From Elymus sibiricus (Eukaryota > Streptophyta > Magnoliopsida > Poales > Poaceae), in contig CM077666.1 of the NCBI GenBank assembly GCA_039707655.1, positions 304,260,166 to 304,324,165 on the forward strand: a stretch of DNA of 64,000 nt. Direction: 5' to 3'. This document shows, one piece after another, positions 1-10,739 of the stretch; the stretch's first letter is position 1; the number at the start of each line of letters is the position of its first letter. Below the pieces are notes generated by a model. That model was not told the origin of the DNA. It worked only from the letters and a program-made list of their open reading frames with translations, and ran no database searches. The translations under genes and the position numbers were made by a program.

Positions 1-2
1 GT

Positions 3-915
3 TATACTATTGGTGCTATTCATACTATTGATGATAATAGTGATTATGCTAATGATATGCAAACCCACAAGCTTGGGGATGATATGCTTGATTGGGATGA
101 CATGTTTGAGAATTTATTTGCTGCAAATAATGTTTATCCTAAGCTTGGGGATGCTATGTTTGATGAAGATGATCTTTTTAGACCCCCCTAGTTTTGATGA
201 GCAAATTTATTATGATGATTGCATGCCTCCTATTTATGATGATTACAATGATGAAAGTGGGTTCGGAAGAGTGTCAAATTTATGTAATAATGATCCCACT
301 ATTTTGGAGGGTGTTGAATCTTATTGGAATAATGATAAAAGTGGATTTGGAGAGGTCATGACTTTATTTAACGATGATTCCACTATTTTGGAAGAGGTTT
401 CAATTGATTATGTCAACAAAGTTGCTACTTATGATGATTATTGTGATGATACTTATGTTATAAAAAGTAATGATGATTATTATTATAAAACTTGTCACAA
501 TTATGAATACCCTTTTACTGAACATTACTCTTTTAATGTGGAAACAATTTATAGTATTCAAGTTTCATATGATACTCCCACTATTATGAATGAGAAGAAA
601 TTTGCTTATGTGGAGAGTAATAAAATTTCTATGCTTGTGGATCATGACAAGAATGCTTTATGTGATAGATATATTGTTGAATTCATTCATGTTTGCTACT
701 GAAAATTATTATGAGAGAGGACCATATGCTTGTAGGTGTTGCAATAATATCAAGTTTCCTCTCTATGTGTTGAAAGTTTTGAAGTTATGCTTGTTTTGAC
801 TTCCTATGCTAGTTGATTCTTGCTCCCATAAATTGTTTGCTCACAAAATCCCTATGCATAGGAAGTGGGTTAGGCATAAATGTTCTAGTCATATGCTTCA
901 TGATGCTCTCTTTGT
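3..915 (+). pseudogene. degraded left copy of the element's unknown acidic ORF
   Basis: This is the paralogue of the intact ORF at 2745-3578. The reading frame changes at a C run near 183-188, changes again near 691-693 where one base is inserted, and meets TGA at 797-799 where the right copy has a cysteine codon. The conserved segment with SFDEQIYYDDCMPP is readable between the two shifts. The left copy carries extra DESGFG-type segments (about 260-400) absent from the right copy, and two KLGD motifs (encoded at 69 and 141) against one on the right. The 5' end is outside the window. Function unknown. Confidence 0.7.
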
Positions 916-1648
916 GTTTCAATTCTTTACTTTTATGTGAGCATCATTGAAATCATCATGCCTAGCTAAAAGGCATTAAAGAAAAGCGCTTGTTGGGAGA
1001 CAACCCAATATTTATACCTACTATTTTTTTTTGTCCACGTGATTAATATACTGTATTAATCATGTTTTATATGTTTTATTTCAGTAATGTGCCAAGTAAA
1101 GCCTTTGGGATAGTGTGGATACCTGTTGATTCGATTCTGTGCAAAAACAGAAACTTTTGTGTCCAGTGCTGGAATTTCTATTCTGTACTGGAGCGTGACA
1201 AACTTTTGAAATTTTTACACAGCATTGGTTTACAAATTGTTTATGTTTTCCTAATTTTTCAGAATTTTTTGAGGTACCTAAGTATGGTTTTTAAATCTCT
1301 CACTACATGCTGTTCTGTTTTTGACAGATTCTGTTTTCGATGCATAGTTTGCTTGTTTTAGTGTTTCCATAGCTTATATTGAGTAATATAAATTGTGGAA
1401 ATGATAGAATACAGTAGGAATTATGTGATAACAATTATGAATCTTGTATTGATAGTACCTAAGTGGATGATTTATTTTTATCATACTAACCTATCTCACG
1501 AAGTTCCGTTAAGTTTTGTGTGATTGAAGTTTTCAAGTTTTGGGTGAGATATCGATATGAGGAGAATAAGGAGTGGCAAGACCCTAATATTTGGGATGCA
1601 CAAGGCACCCCAAGGTAATATTCAAGGAAGACTCAAGCATCTAAGCTT

Positions 1649-1672
1649 GGGGATGCCCCGGAAGGCATCCCC
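1649..1672. repeat. short hairpin GGGGATGCC/GGCATCCCC
   Basis: The arms GGGGATGCC and GGCATCCCC are separated by CCGGAA and form a perfect 9-bp stem just after CTAAGCTT. This is the first of four copies in the duplicated internal region. Confidence 0.8.
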
Positions 1673-2384
1673 TCTTTCGTCTTCAACATTATCGGTAACC
1701 TTACTTGGAGCTATATTTTTATTCATCACATAATATGATTTTTCCTTGGAGCGTCATTTTCTTCTGATGAGATTTGCTTGCTATTATCAATAATCATGTT
1801 TTGTATCTTTTAGTTCAATAAAATGCCAATTATAGCCTTTACCATGCCCAGTTTGCAAGTTTATGTGTTGCTGTTTGAAAACAGAAAGTTTTCTGTTATG
1901 TCCAGAATATTCCTGAAAAGTTAGAACATGATAAAAAATCTGAAATTTTTACACAGTAAGCATGCATGAGTTCTCTGTCACGTGGTAATTTTTCAGAATT
2001 TTTGGAGTTAGGGAAGTATGAATTTTAAATCCCCCTTTACATACTGTTCTGTTTTGGTAGATTGCTGTTATAGTTGCATTGTTTGCATATGTTTGCTTGT
2101 TTAATGATTCTATTTGAGGATATGAGTATTAAATATGCAGAGAAATTTAGTATGCAATGTTAAATTATAATTTTAGTGATTTGCTACAGTAGAGAATGTT
2201 AAGGTTTTGAGTTGATTTATACTAACTTATCTCACGAGTTCTTGTTGAGTTTTATGTGGATGAAGTTTTTAAGATTTAGAGAAACTGTGATATGAGAGGA
2301 ATTAAGGAGACACAAGAGCTCAAGCTTGGGGATGCCCAAGGCACCCCAATATAATATTTCAAGAAGTCTCAAGCATCTAAGCTT

Positions 2385-2408
2385 GGGGATGCCCCGGTAG
2401 GCATCCCA
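2385..2408. repeat. short hairpin, second copy
   Basis: The arms GGGATGCC and GGCATCCC are retained with loop CCGGTA, so eight base pairs are kept while the loop differs from the first copy. Confidence 0.75.
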
Positions 2409-2744
2409 CCTTTCTTCATCAACAATTATCGGTTAGTTTTGGTTGAGCCTAAGTTTTTGCTTCTTCACATGATATGTGCTATTCTTGGAATGTCATTTTA
2501 TTTTGTTTTTCTTTCTGTTTGAATATAATAATAAGATCTGAAATTTTTAAATGAGAGAGAGTCTTCACATAGCTACCTATTTACTTAACTACTCATTTGA
2601 TCTTCACTTATATCTTTTTGGAGTAGTTTGTCATTTGCTCTAGTACTTCACTTATATCTTTTTGAGCACGGTGGTGATTATATTTTGAAGAAATACATAC
2701 ACTCTCATGCTTCACTTATATTATTTTGAGAGTTGCCAATAGTA

Positions 2745-3578
2745 ATGGCAATATGCTTAAGATATGAATTTGGTCCCAAAGTGATGAATATTCAAGAGGG
2801 ATACAATAAAAACTTTCATCTTTATAATGTCTTTCTTGAAAATGATGGAGCGGAAAATTGTGCTCAATTGATAGAAGAAGAATTCAATAAAATGTTTGGC
2901 ATAAAATCTTTGAATGATGAGCATGATTGCAATGTTGTTAGTATGAATTCTATGAATATCCATGATGCTAATGATATGCAAAGCTACAAGCTTGGGGATG
3001 CTATGTTTGATGAAGATGATATTTTTAGTGCCCCAAGTTTTGATGAGAAAATTTATTATGATGATTGCATGCCTCCTATCTATGATGATTATTGTGATGA
3101 CATGTATGCTATAAAGAATAATGATAAATATGAAACTTGTCATCATGATTTTAATTTTCAATTGGATTATGCCAATCAAGTATCTCATGATATTTATTTT
3201 GTTGAGTTTGCTCCCACTATTATGAATGAGAAGAAAATTGCTTATGTGGAGAGTAGTAAAATTTCTATGCTTGTGGATCATGAAAAGAATGCTTTATGTG
3301 ATAGCTATATTGTTGAATTCATTCATGATGCTACTGAAAATTATTATGAGAGAGGATCATATGCTTGTAGGTGTTGCAATAATATCAAGTTTCCTCTCTA
3401 TGTGTTGAAAGTTTTGAAGTCATGCTTGTTTTGCCTTCCTATGCTAGTTGATTCTTGCTCCCATAAGTTGTTTGCTCACAAAATCCCTATGCATACAAAG
3501 TGTGTTAGGCTTAAATGTGCTTGCCATATGTTTCATGATGCTCCCATTATTTTTCAATTCTTCACTTTTTATGCCTAG
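2745..3578 (+). CDS. unknown acidic protein of an Athila-type Gypsy element (right copy, intact)
   Basis: An open frame of 277 codons from the ATG at 2745; the frame is open a little further upstream but without another ATG. The product is rich in Asp, Asn and Tyr, with clusters DEDDIF and IYYDDCMPPIYDDY in the middle, a short cysteine group (CRCC) near residue 210, and a Cys/His-rich tail. I see no protease, RT, RNase H, integrase, signal peptide or clear membrane helix. Such ORFs lie between pol and the 3' LTR in related Triticeae elements, where an env-like or accessory product might be expected, but nothing here supports an envelope role. The KLGDA segment is encoded by the AAGCTTGGGGATGC motif repeated elsewhere in the element. 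The decayed left copy implies weak selection or gene conversion. Confidence 0.5.
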   Translation: MAICLRYEFGPKVMNIQEGYNKNFHLYNVFLENDGAENCAQLIEEEFNKMFGIKSLNDEHDCNVVSMNSMNIHDANDMQSYKLGDAMFDEDDIFSAPSFDEKIYYDDCMPPIYDDYCDDMYAIKNNDKYETCHHDFNFQLDYANQVSHDIYFVEFAPTIMNEKKIAYVESSKISMLVDHEKNALCDSYIVEFIHDATENYYERGSYACRCCNNIKFPLYVLKVLKSCLFCLPMLVDSCSHKLFAHKIPMHTKCVRLKCACHMFHDAPIIFQFFTFYA

Positions 3579-4250
3579 CTAAAAGGCTTTAAAGAAAAGC
3601 GCTTGTTGGGAGACAACCCAATACTTATACCTTCTATTTTTGTGTGTTCACATGATTAAGCTATTGTATTAATCATGTTTTATATGTTTTCTTTCAATAA
3701 TGTGACAAATAAAGCCTTTGGGATAGTGTGGACACTTGTTGATTTAATTCTGTGCAGAAACAGAAACTTTTGCGTCCAGTGCTGGAATTTCTATTCTGTA
3801 CTACAGCGTGAGAAAATTTGATTTTTTTTACAAAGTATTTTGTTAAAATTTGTTACGTTTCCCTAATGTTTCAGAATTTTTGGAGGTACATAAGTATGCT
3901 TTTTAATTCGCTCACTACATGATGTTCTATTTTTGACAGATTCTGTTTTTATTGCATTGTTTTAGTGTTTCCATAGCTTATATTGAATAATATAAATTGT
4001 GGAAATGATAGAATATAGTAGTTATTATGTGAGAAAAAATTATGAATCTTGTCTTGACAGTACCAAAGTGAATGATTTATTTTCATACTAACCTATCTCA
4101 CGGAGTTCCGTTAAGTTTTATGTGATTGAAGTTTTCAAGTTTTGGGTGAGATAACGATATGAGGAGAATAAGGAGAGGCAAGACCCTAAGCTTGGGTATT
4201 CCCAAGTCACCCCAAGGTAATATTCAAGGAAGACTCAAGCGTCTAAGCTT

Positions 4251-4274
4251 GGGGATGCCCCGGAAGGCATCCCC
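4251..4274. repeat. short hairpin, third copy
   Basis: The arms GGGGATGCC and GGCATCCCC with loop CCGGAA are identical to the first copy, as expected from the tandem duplication. Confidence 0.8.
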
Positions 4275-4986
4275 TCTTTCTTCTTCAACACTATCGATAA
4301 CCTCACTTGGAGCTATATTTTTATTCATCACATAATATGAGTTTTGCTTGGAGAGTCATTTTATTTTGTTGATATTTTCTTGCTGTTATCAATAATCATG
4401 TTTTGTATCTTTTATTTCAATAAAAATGCCAATTATAGCCTTTACCATGCTTAGTTTGCAAGTTTATGTGTTGCTGTTTGAAAACAGAAAGTTTTCTGTT
4501 ATGTCCAGAATATTCCTGAATTGTCAGAACATGATAAAAATCTGAAATTTTTACACAGTAAGCATGCATGAGTTCTCTGTCACGTGGTAATTTTTCATAA
4601 TTTTTGGATTAGGGAAGTCTGAGTTTTTATTCCACCTTTACAGACTGTTCTGTTTAGACAGATTTCGGTTATAGTTGCATTGTTTGCGTATGTTTGCTTG
4701 TTTAATGTTTCTATTTGTGGATAGGAGTATTAAATATGCAGAGGCATTTAGTATGTAGTGTTTAATTATAACTTTATTGATTTTCTACAGTAGAGAATGT
4801 TAAGGTTTTGAGTTGATTTATACTAATTTATCTCATGAGTTCTTGTTGAGTTTTGTGTGGATGAAGTTTTTAAGATTTAGGAGAGGCCATGATATGAGAG
4901 GAATTAAGGAGACACAAGAAATCAAGCTTGGGGATGACCAAGGCTCCCCAAGATAACATTCCAAGAAGTCTCAAGCAACTAAGCTT

Positions 4987-5010
4987 GGAGATGCCTCGGT
5001 AGGCATCCCA
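4987..5010. repeat. short hairpin, fourth copy, weakened
   Basis: The arms GAGATGCC and GGCATCCC surround TCGGTA. One stem pair is lost relative to the second copy. Confidence 0.65.
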
Positions 5011-6560
5011 CCTTTCTTCATCAACACCTATCGGTTAGCCTAAGTTTTTACTTGTTCACATGATATGTGCTATTCTTGGAGTGTCCTTTTATTTTCATTT
5101 TGTTTGTTGTTTTAATAAAATTATCAGATCTGAAATCTTTATTTGGAGAGAGTCTTCACATAGCTACTTATTTACTTAACTACTCATTGTTCTTCACTTA
5201 AATATTTTGGAGTAGTTTGTCATTCACTCTCGTGCTTCACTTATATCCTAAGAGTGAATTGTTGAATGAATTAAATGTCATAAATATGAAATTATATATG
5301 CTTCATATGCTTGTCCCATGGGGAGTATTGACTTCACATATAATAAGTATATGTGGTAAAATTTATTGAAAGTTAGCAAACATAGCATTGGTCACTTGAA
5401 CAATTCATGAAAGAATATTGAAGGAAGAGAGATTTCACATATAAATATACTATCTTGGACATCTTCTATGATTGTGAGCCCCCTTTAATTATTTTCAAAC
5501 TTGATCAAGTAGTTGACGTTGGACAAGGAAGACAACATAATGAGTTATGTTTGTTTATATTCACATAGAAGTTATATTGCCATGGATCCTCTAACATGTG
5601 GTGCTTGCTTAGGATCTTTTGCTAGCAAAACTTCGTACTAAGTAGAAATACTACTTGTGCATCCAAAAACCCTTAAACCCAATTTCTTGCCATGAGAGTC
5701 CATCATATCTACCTATGGATTGAATAAGATCCTTCAAGTAAGTTGTCATCAGTGCAAAAAGCAATAAAAATTGCTCCTAAATATGTATGATCTTTTATTG
5801 GAAGGGAAAATAAGCTTTGTGCGAACTTGTGATGGTGAAGAAATAAAAGCGACAGACTGCATAATAAAGGTTGCTATCACAAGGGGCAATATAAAGTGAC
5901 ATTCCTTTCCATTAAGAGCTTGGACATCCCAAAATAAAAAGCATATAACAACCTCTGCTTCCCTCTACGAGCCTATCTTTTACTTTTCTGTATTTACTTT
6001 TATGCAAGAGTCAGTAATGTTCATCCCTATTCCGCTCTATTTATTCTCTAGTGGGCAAGCATCATGTGGTAGGGAATGATCCAGGCACATATATCCAGTT
6101 GAATATAGGTGATCATGAGTTATTATTGTTGACATTATCCCTAAGATAAATAAGTTGGGAGGCGAAACATTAAGCCCCTATCTTCCTATGTGTTTGACTG
6201 AAATGGTTTGTTCTAAAAATATGCTTTGAGTGTCACTAATCATGGAAGACTAAATGATAGTTGAGTATGTGGAATTTGCTAAAACAAAGCTCTTACATAG
6301 ACCCTTCCTGAAAATAAGATGAATTGTAATTGTTTGATGACTAAAAACATAGTTTCCTAGTTTTCAAGAAAGTTTGTGGTCTATACTTTTAAATATGTGA
6401 ATAGCTCGCTACTTGATCATGAGAAGTTTTATGAGATGACCTACTGTTTATGATACATATTGATGCTAGAAAAAGTGATTGCAATTATCATTGATCAAGC
6501 TTATGCACTATGCTAGCATTCACACTTCATAAATTATTTCTTTTATCATTTACCTACTCG

Positions 6561-6590
6561 AGGATGAGCAGGAATTAAGCTTGGGGATGC
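6561..6590 (+). promoter_or_regulatory. plus-strand priming region (polypurine tract) of the Athila-type element
   Basis: The purine-rich AGGATGAGCAGGAATTAAG followed by CTTGGGGATGC lies directly before the LTR start at 6591, where plus-strand DNA synthesis is primed in LTR retroelements. Its end is the same AAGCTTGGGGATG motif scattered through the internal region. Confidence 0.65.
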
Positions 6591-6931
6591 TGATACGTCT
6601 CCAATGTATCTATAATTTATGAAGTATTCATGCCATGTTTATAACAATTTTATATGGTTTTGGTATGATTTGAATAGAACTAACCCAGACTGACGTTGTT
6701 TTCAGCAGAACTACCGTGGTGTTGTTTTTTGTGCAGAAATAAAAGTTCTTGGATTGACCCCAAAAATTTTGACGATTTTTTATGGACCAAAAGAGACCCC
6801 CGAAGCTTCGTGGAAGGATCAGAAGACCCACGAGGGGGTCACAAGGTATCACGGCGCGGCCTGGGGGGCGTGTACTGTTGCCTTGTGGGCCCCTCGTAGC
6901 TCTTTCGCGTGATTCCAACACTGAAAAATCC

Positions 6932-6939
6932 TATAAATA
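6932..6939 (+). promoter_or_regulatory. LTR TATA box
   Basis: TATAAATA in the LTR, about 340 bases after the LTR start and downstream of the GC-rich U3 segment, fits the Pol II promoter of the LTR. Confidence 0.5.
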
Positions 6940-7149
6940 GAGAAACCCCTAGAAATAAACCTAGAACTTCGCCGCCGCCGCCGCAAGCCTCTGTACCAAA
7001 GAAAACCCATCTGGAGCTCCCTTCCGGCACCCTGCCGGAGGGGGAAATCATCACCGAAGGCCATCTTCATCATCCCGGCGGTCTCCATGATGAGGAGGGA
7101 GTTTTTCACCCTCGGGGCTGAGGGTATGTACCTGTAACTATGTGTTTGA

Positions 7150-7150
<1 letters not shown>

Positions 7151-7181
<31 letters not shown>

Positions 7182-7189
7182 TCTCTCTC
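7151..7189. repeat. CT/AG microsatellite
   Basis: About 19 CT units with one TA interruption at 7167-7168, inside the LTR. Confidence 0.95.
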
Positions 7190-7263
7190 GTGTTCTTGAT
7201 TTGCCACGATATTGATGTATCGCGAGCTTTGTTAATATAGTTGGATCTTATGGTGTTTCTACC

Positions 7264-10200
7264 TGTGACGCCCCCGACTTAATCATGCACTAATCATACA
7301 CGCAAATGCACACGATCAAGCCTAGGGACTCATTTGAAGATATCACAACACAACTCTTGACACAAAATAAAATAATACAAGCTTTATATTACAAGCCAGG
7401 GGCCTCGAGGGCTCGAATACATAAGCTCGCGATCAAGCATCAGCGGAAACAACTGTATCTGAGTACAGACACAAAGTTAAACAAAGATGCCTTAAGAAGG
7501 CGAAAACAAACAATGACTCCGATCGAAAGAGGTAAGGCCTCCTGCCTGGGAGCCTCCTAAACTACTCCTGGTCGTCGGCGGTCTCCACGTAGTAGAAGAA
7601 TACTCCGGGGATCTCCTGCTCCTGGGCTCCTTCGTCTGACGTATCATCAATTGGATATGGGGAAAAGAATAGCAGAGCAATCGTGAGTACTCATCCAAAG
7701 TACTCGCAAGACTGACATCATAACTATACTAATATGAAAGGAAAGGGGCTATATCTTTGGACTGAACTACAGAATGCCAGAGTAGAGGGGAAGAAGCCTA
7801 GCCTATCGAAGACTAGCATATTCAAGTAATCTTGCAGCATCAGAAGAGAGTAGAGTATAGTAACATACAATAGTGTTTGTATAGCAGCAACTCCCCGAGA
7901 TCCTTTCTCGACTATCCCGCGAGAAAGCGATCCAGAGAGCAATAGTAACAGTTTAATATTTATCACCATCACTTTGTAGTTGTCATGGATCCGGATACAA
8001 CTCCGAGCGTCCTGTTACCGTGGACACGGCTATTCGAATAGATCACTTCCCTGCAGGGGTGCACTACTGTTACCCAAGACGCTCGATTAACTCTGGCCGG
8101 ACACACTTTTATCGGGTCATGCCCGGCCTCGGCTGATCGACACACCGCAGCCCTACCTAGAGCTCAGCAGAGAGGTCCCCGCCGGTCTACATCCTAAGTG
8201 CTCAGGGGTCCTGGGCCCATCGCCCTTTGCACTCCGGGTCGTTACTAGCAGGGCGAGTCCAGGCACCACCTCTGTCCTGGATGGCGCCAGCCCAGCCGTG
8301 CCGCAATGCTGCACTGGACGTCTGACAGAGCTTTCGGCTGATACATACGGCGTAGAGGGCCCCATTAAACCATTATCCCACGTGGTGGTAGTGCGTATAG
8401 GCCAGTGGCCAACTCAGATCAAATACCCAAATCCGTTAGGCGTGTTTAGTAACTCGCAGAGACGAACATGGTTCCTATCGCTCTGACTTGGTAAGACATA
8501 TCGCGTGGGTGCTCTTGGAGCTGATCCATCTTTAGTAGTATTCTCTCGCGGGCACCCTTTGGGCCAGCCCGACTTTAACAGTTTAAGTAGTGCAGTAGTG
8601 TAAACATTTCCGCGATCACACCCAGAGTGATCACGGCCCGGTAACAAGCATGGCATACGGACAAGGCGAAGGTCCACAGATGAAGCAGTAGCATAGCTAA
8701 CTAAGCATTGTGGGACATTAGGTAAAGTATCAATAGCAGACGACAAAATCAGGCTATGCATCAGAATAGGAGCTATCGGAACAGTAGCAGGGGCAATTCT
8801 AATGCAAGAATAAGAGAGAAGGAATGGGTGATATCGGGATGATCAAGGGATTTTGCTTGCCTGGAAGCTCTGCTGAAGGGGGGAAGATGGGTCGTCGACG
8901 ACGTAGTCGATCACAGTGGTAGCATCGGTCTCGGGGTCTACCAGAGAGAAGGAGGGGGAAGAAACAATAAATACACGGCAATAATGCAACAGGGATGCAT
9001 GACATGTCTAAATGATATGCAGATGTGTTTTACTGTCTATCGAAATGACTTAGTTAATTTAGGAATTTATTTGGATTTATTTTATTAAAGTCAGTCACTA
9101 TTCATATAACGGATACGGGCAAAATGTTGCATGTTCAGTATGATAGAGGGGTGTGAAAGGTATGCGGATAGCATATTTAGATTCTACACATTTTTCTGAT
9201 AATTTTTCATATATAAAATATTGCAATCCGAGTTACGGTTTAAAAGATATGATTTTTCAAAGTTTTAATGATTTTCTGGAATTATTTTAATTTATTTAAT
9301 TCAACATTATCCGAAACAGTGATTGCTGACGTCAGCAGTCCGTTGACTGGTCAACCTGACAGGTGGGTCCCACCTGTCAGTCACTGTTTAGGTTAATTAG
9401 TGATTAATTAACTAATTACAGATTAATTAAACAAATTAATAATTAGTTTAATTAAACAGGGTTAATTAAGTTAATTAGTTAGTTAGTTAATTAATTAATT
9501 AATTAATTATTACTTATTTATTTATTTATTTTCGTTTATTCTTTTCGTTTTTCTTTTTATTTCTTTTTCATTTCAAACAATAAACACGGGTGGGCCCTAG
9601 GCGTCAGTGGAACAGGCGGACGTGTCCGCCCGTGTCCATTCGGGCGCCGGACACGTCCGGTGACCACAGTGCGCGCGCGGGCACACAGCGGGGGCGGACG
9701 TGTCCGTGGCGACGCGTGCGCGCGCGCGGACAGAGGCGGGCGACGGCGAAGTGGCTGCGGCAGGCTGCAGTGGGGAGCAGTAGCAGCGATAGGCAGCGGC
9801 TAGGGGCGGGCGACAGCGGGAAGCAGGGGAGCGCGTAGGTGCGGGCGCCTGCGGGGAGGCGGCCGCGCAGGCGAGCAGAGGCGCGGCCAGGCGAGGCCAT
9901 GCGCGCGAGCTGCGGGCGTGCGGGCGGGCGGCAGCGGCGCGGTGAGCTCAGCGAGCAGCGGCGAGAGCAGCAAGCGGTGGCAGACGGCAGCAGGAGGCAG
10001 CGACAGAGAAGGGGGAGGAGGAGGGGTTCCTCACCCCGCTGTAGTCGAACGGGGCCGGCGAGGCTCGGTGAAGCCGAGTCGGGGAGGAGGTCGGGGAGGC
10101 GACGGCCGGGTCGGGCGAGAGAGAGAGGGACGAGGAGTGGTGGTGGGTTAGGGTTTTGGGTGGCTGGCGAGAGGCCATATAGGCCAGCGGCGGCGGCGTG

Positions 10201-10703
10201 GGCCGGCCACTATGGCCTAAGGCCCAGTCGGCCAGGGGGTTTTCCTTTTTCTTTTTATTTTGTTTTTATTTTAGTTACTTTCTGCAAATAGATTTGTATC
10301 AAATGGACTTTTGTAAAATAGGTGGCTTGGTCCAAAAATTGCAGTGCAATAGTAGCTATCACCAGAAATTGGTTTGGAGTGAAAAGGATTTCATCTGAAT
10401 TTTAATTAAATAAAATGATATTAAAATGTTGCTGTTAGCTACTGTTTTAGGTTGTTAGAGACATTTAACTCATCTAATTAATGTTGGTTGTATTTTTATA
10501 ATTGCCTGTGGATTATTTGCAATATTATGAATATTTTAGTTTTCACATTTGAACAACTTTTATTTTCGCTTTTATATTTGAATTGAAATTTGAATTTGAA
10601 TTTGAAATGAGATATGATGCAAATGATGATCAAGCACTGTTCAACATGATGACATGGCATTATCAACAGGTCATTACTGTAGCTATTACATGGGGATGTT
10701 ACA
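7264..10703 (-). repeat. 3' LTR of the minus-strand Tekay element
   Basis: A 3440-bp LTR running from TGTAACATCC at 10703 to GCGTCACA at 7264. It contains a TTAATTAA-rich tract (about 9385-9510) and a strongly GC/CpG-rich segment (about 9590-10210). ORFs in the GC-rich part are open because of base composition and are not genes. Confidence 0.85.
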
Positions 10704-10718
10704 ATTCTCCTCCTCTAA
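10704..10718 (-). promoter_or_regulatory. polypurine tract of the Tekay element
   Basis: On the minus strand GAGGAGGAGAAT directly precedes the 3' LTR start TGTAACATCC, the expected plus-strand primer site. Confidence 0.7.
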
Positions 10719-10739
10719 AAGAAATTCTCGTCCCGAGAA

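Larger units (their letters stand above)
916..2690 (+). other. non-coding internal retroelement DNA, left copy
   Basis: AT-rich sequence without a credible gene, although short chance ORFs occur. It contains two hairpins described separately and repeats of AAGCTTGGGGATG at 1643, 2322 and 2379. The equivalent stretch follows the right ORF at 3579-5260. Confidence 0.7.
1..5260 (+). repeat. 2.6-kb internal tandem duplication
   Basis: Two head-to-tail copies lie inside the Athila-type element, roughly 1-2690 and 2691-5260. Matching landmarks include the ORF tail with AGAAAAGCGCTTGTTGGG (near 980 and 3595), the GGGATGCC/GGCATCCC hairpins, and a segment near 1822 that recurs near 4423. Offsets are about 2600-2623 bases and the copies differ by scattered substitutions and indels. 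The left copy is cut by the window edge. Confidence 0.85.
3579..6560 (+). other. non-coding 3' internal region of the Athila-type element
   Basis: The first part (to about 5260) repeats the left copy's non-coding region, including hairpins at 4251-4274 and 4987-5010. From 5260 to 6560 the sequence is single-copy within the window, AT-rich and without a convincing ORF; it resembles the long 3' untranslated internal region of this element type. Confidence 0.65.
6591..7263 (+). repeat. 3' LTR of the Athila-type element, first part
   Basis: Begins TGATACGTCTCC, has a TATA box at 6932 and a CT microsatellite at 7151, and breaks off at CTACC, where the Tekay element is inserted. It continues at 19138. 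The two parts total about 1.66 kb. Confidence 0.85.

Noticed and set aside
9590..10291. Long GC-rich ORFs on both strands (and the equivalents at 17967-18795)
   Set aside because: They lie in the GC-rich part of both LTRs of the same element, differ in length between the copies, and have Arg/Gly/Ala composition expected from base bias.
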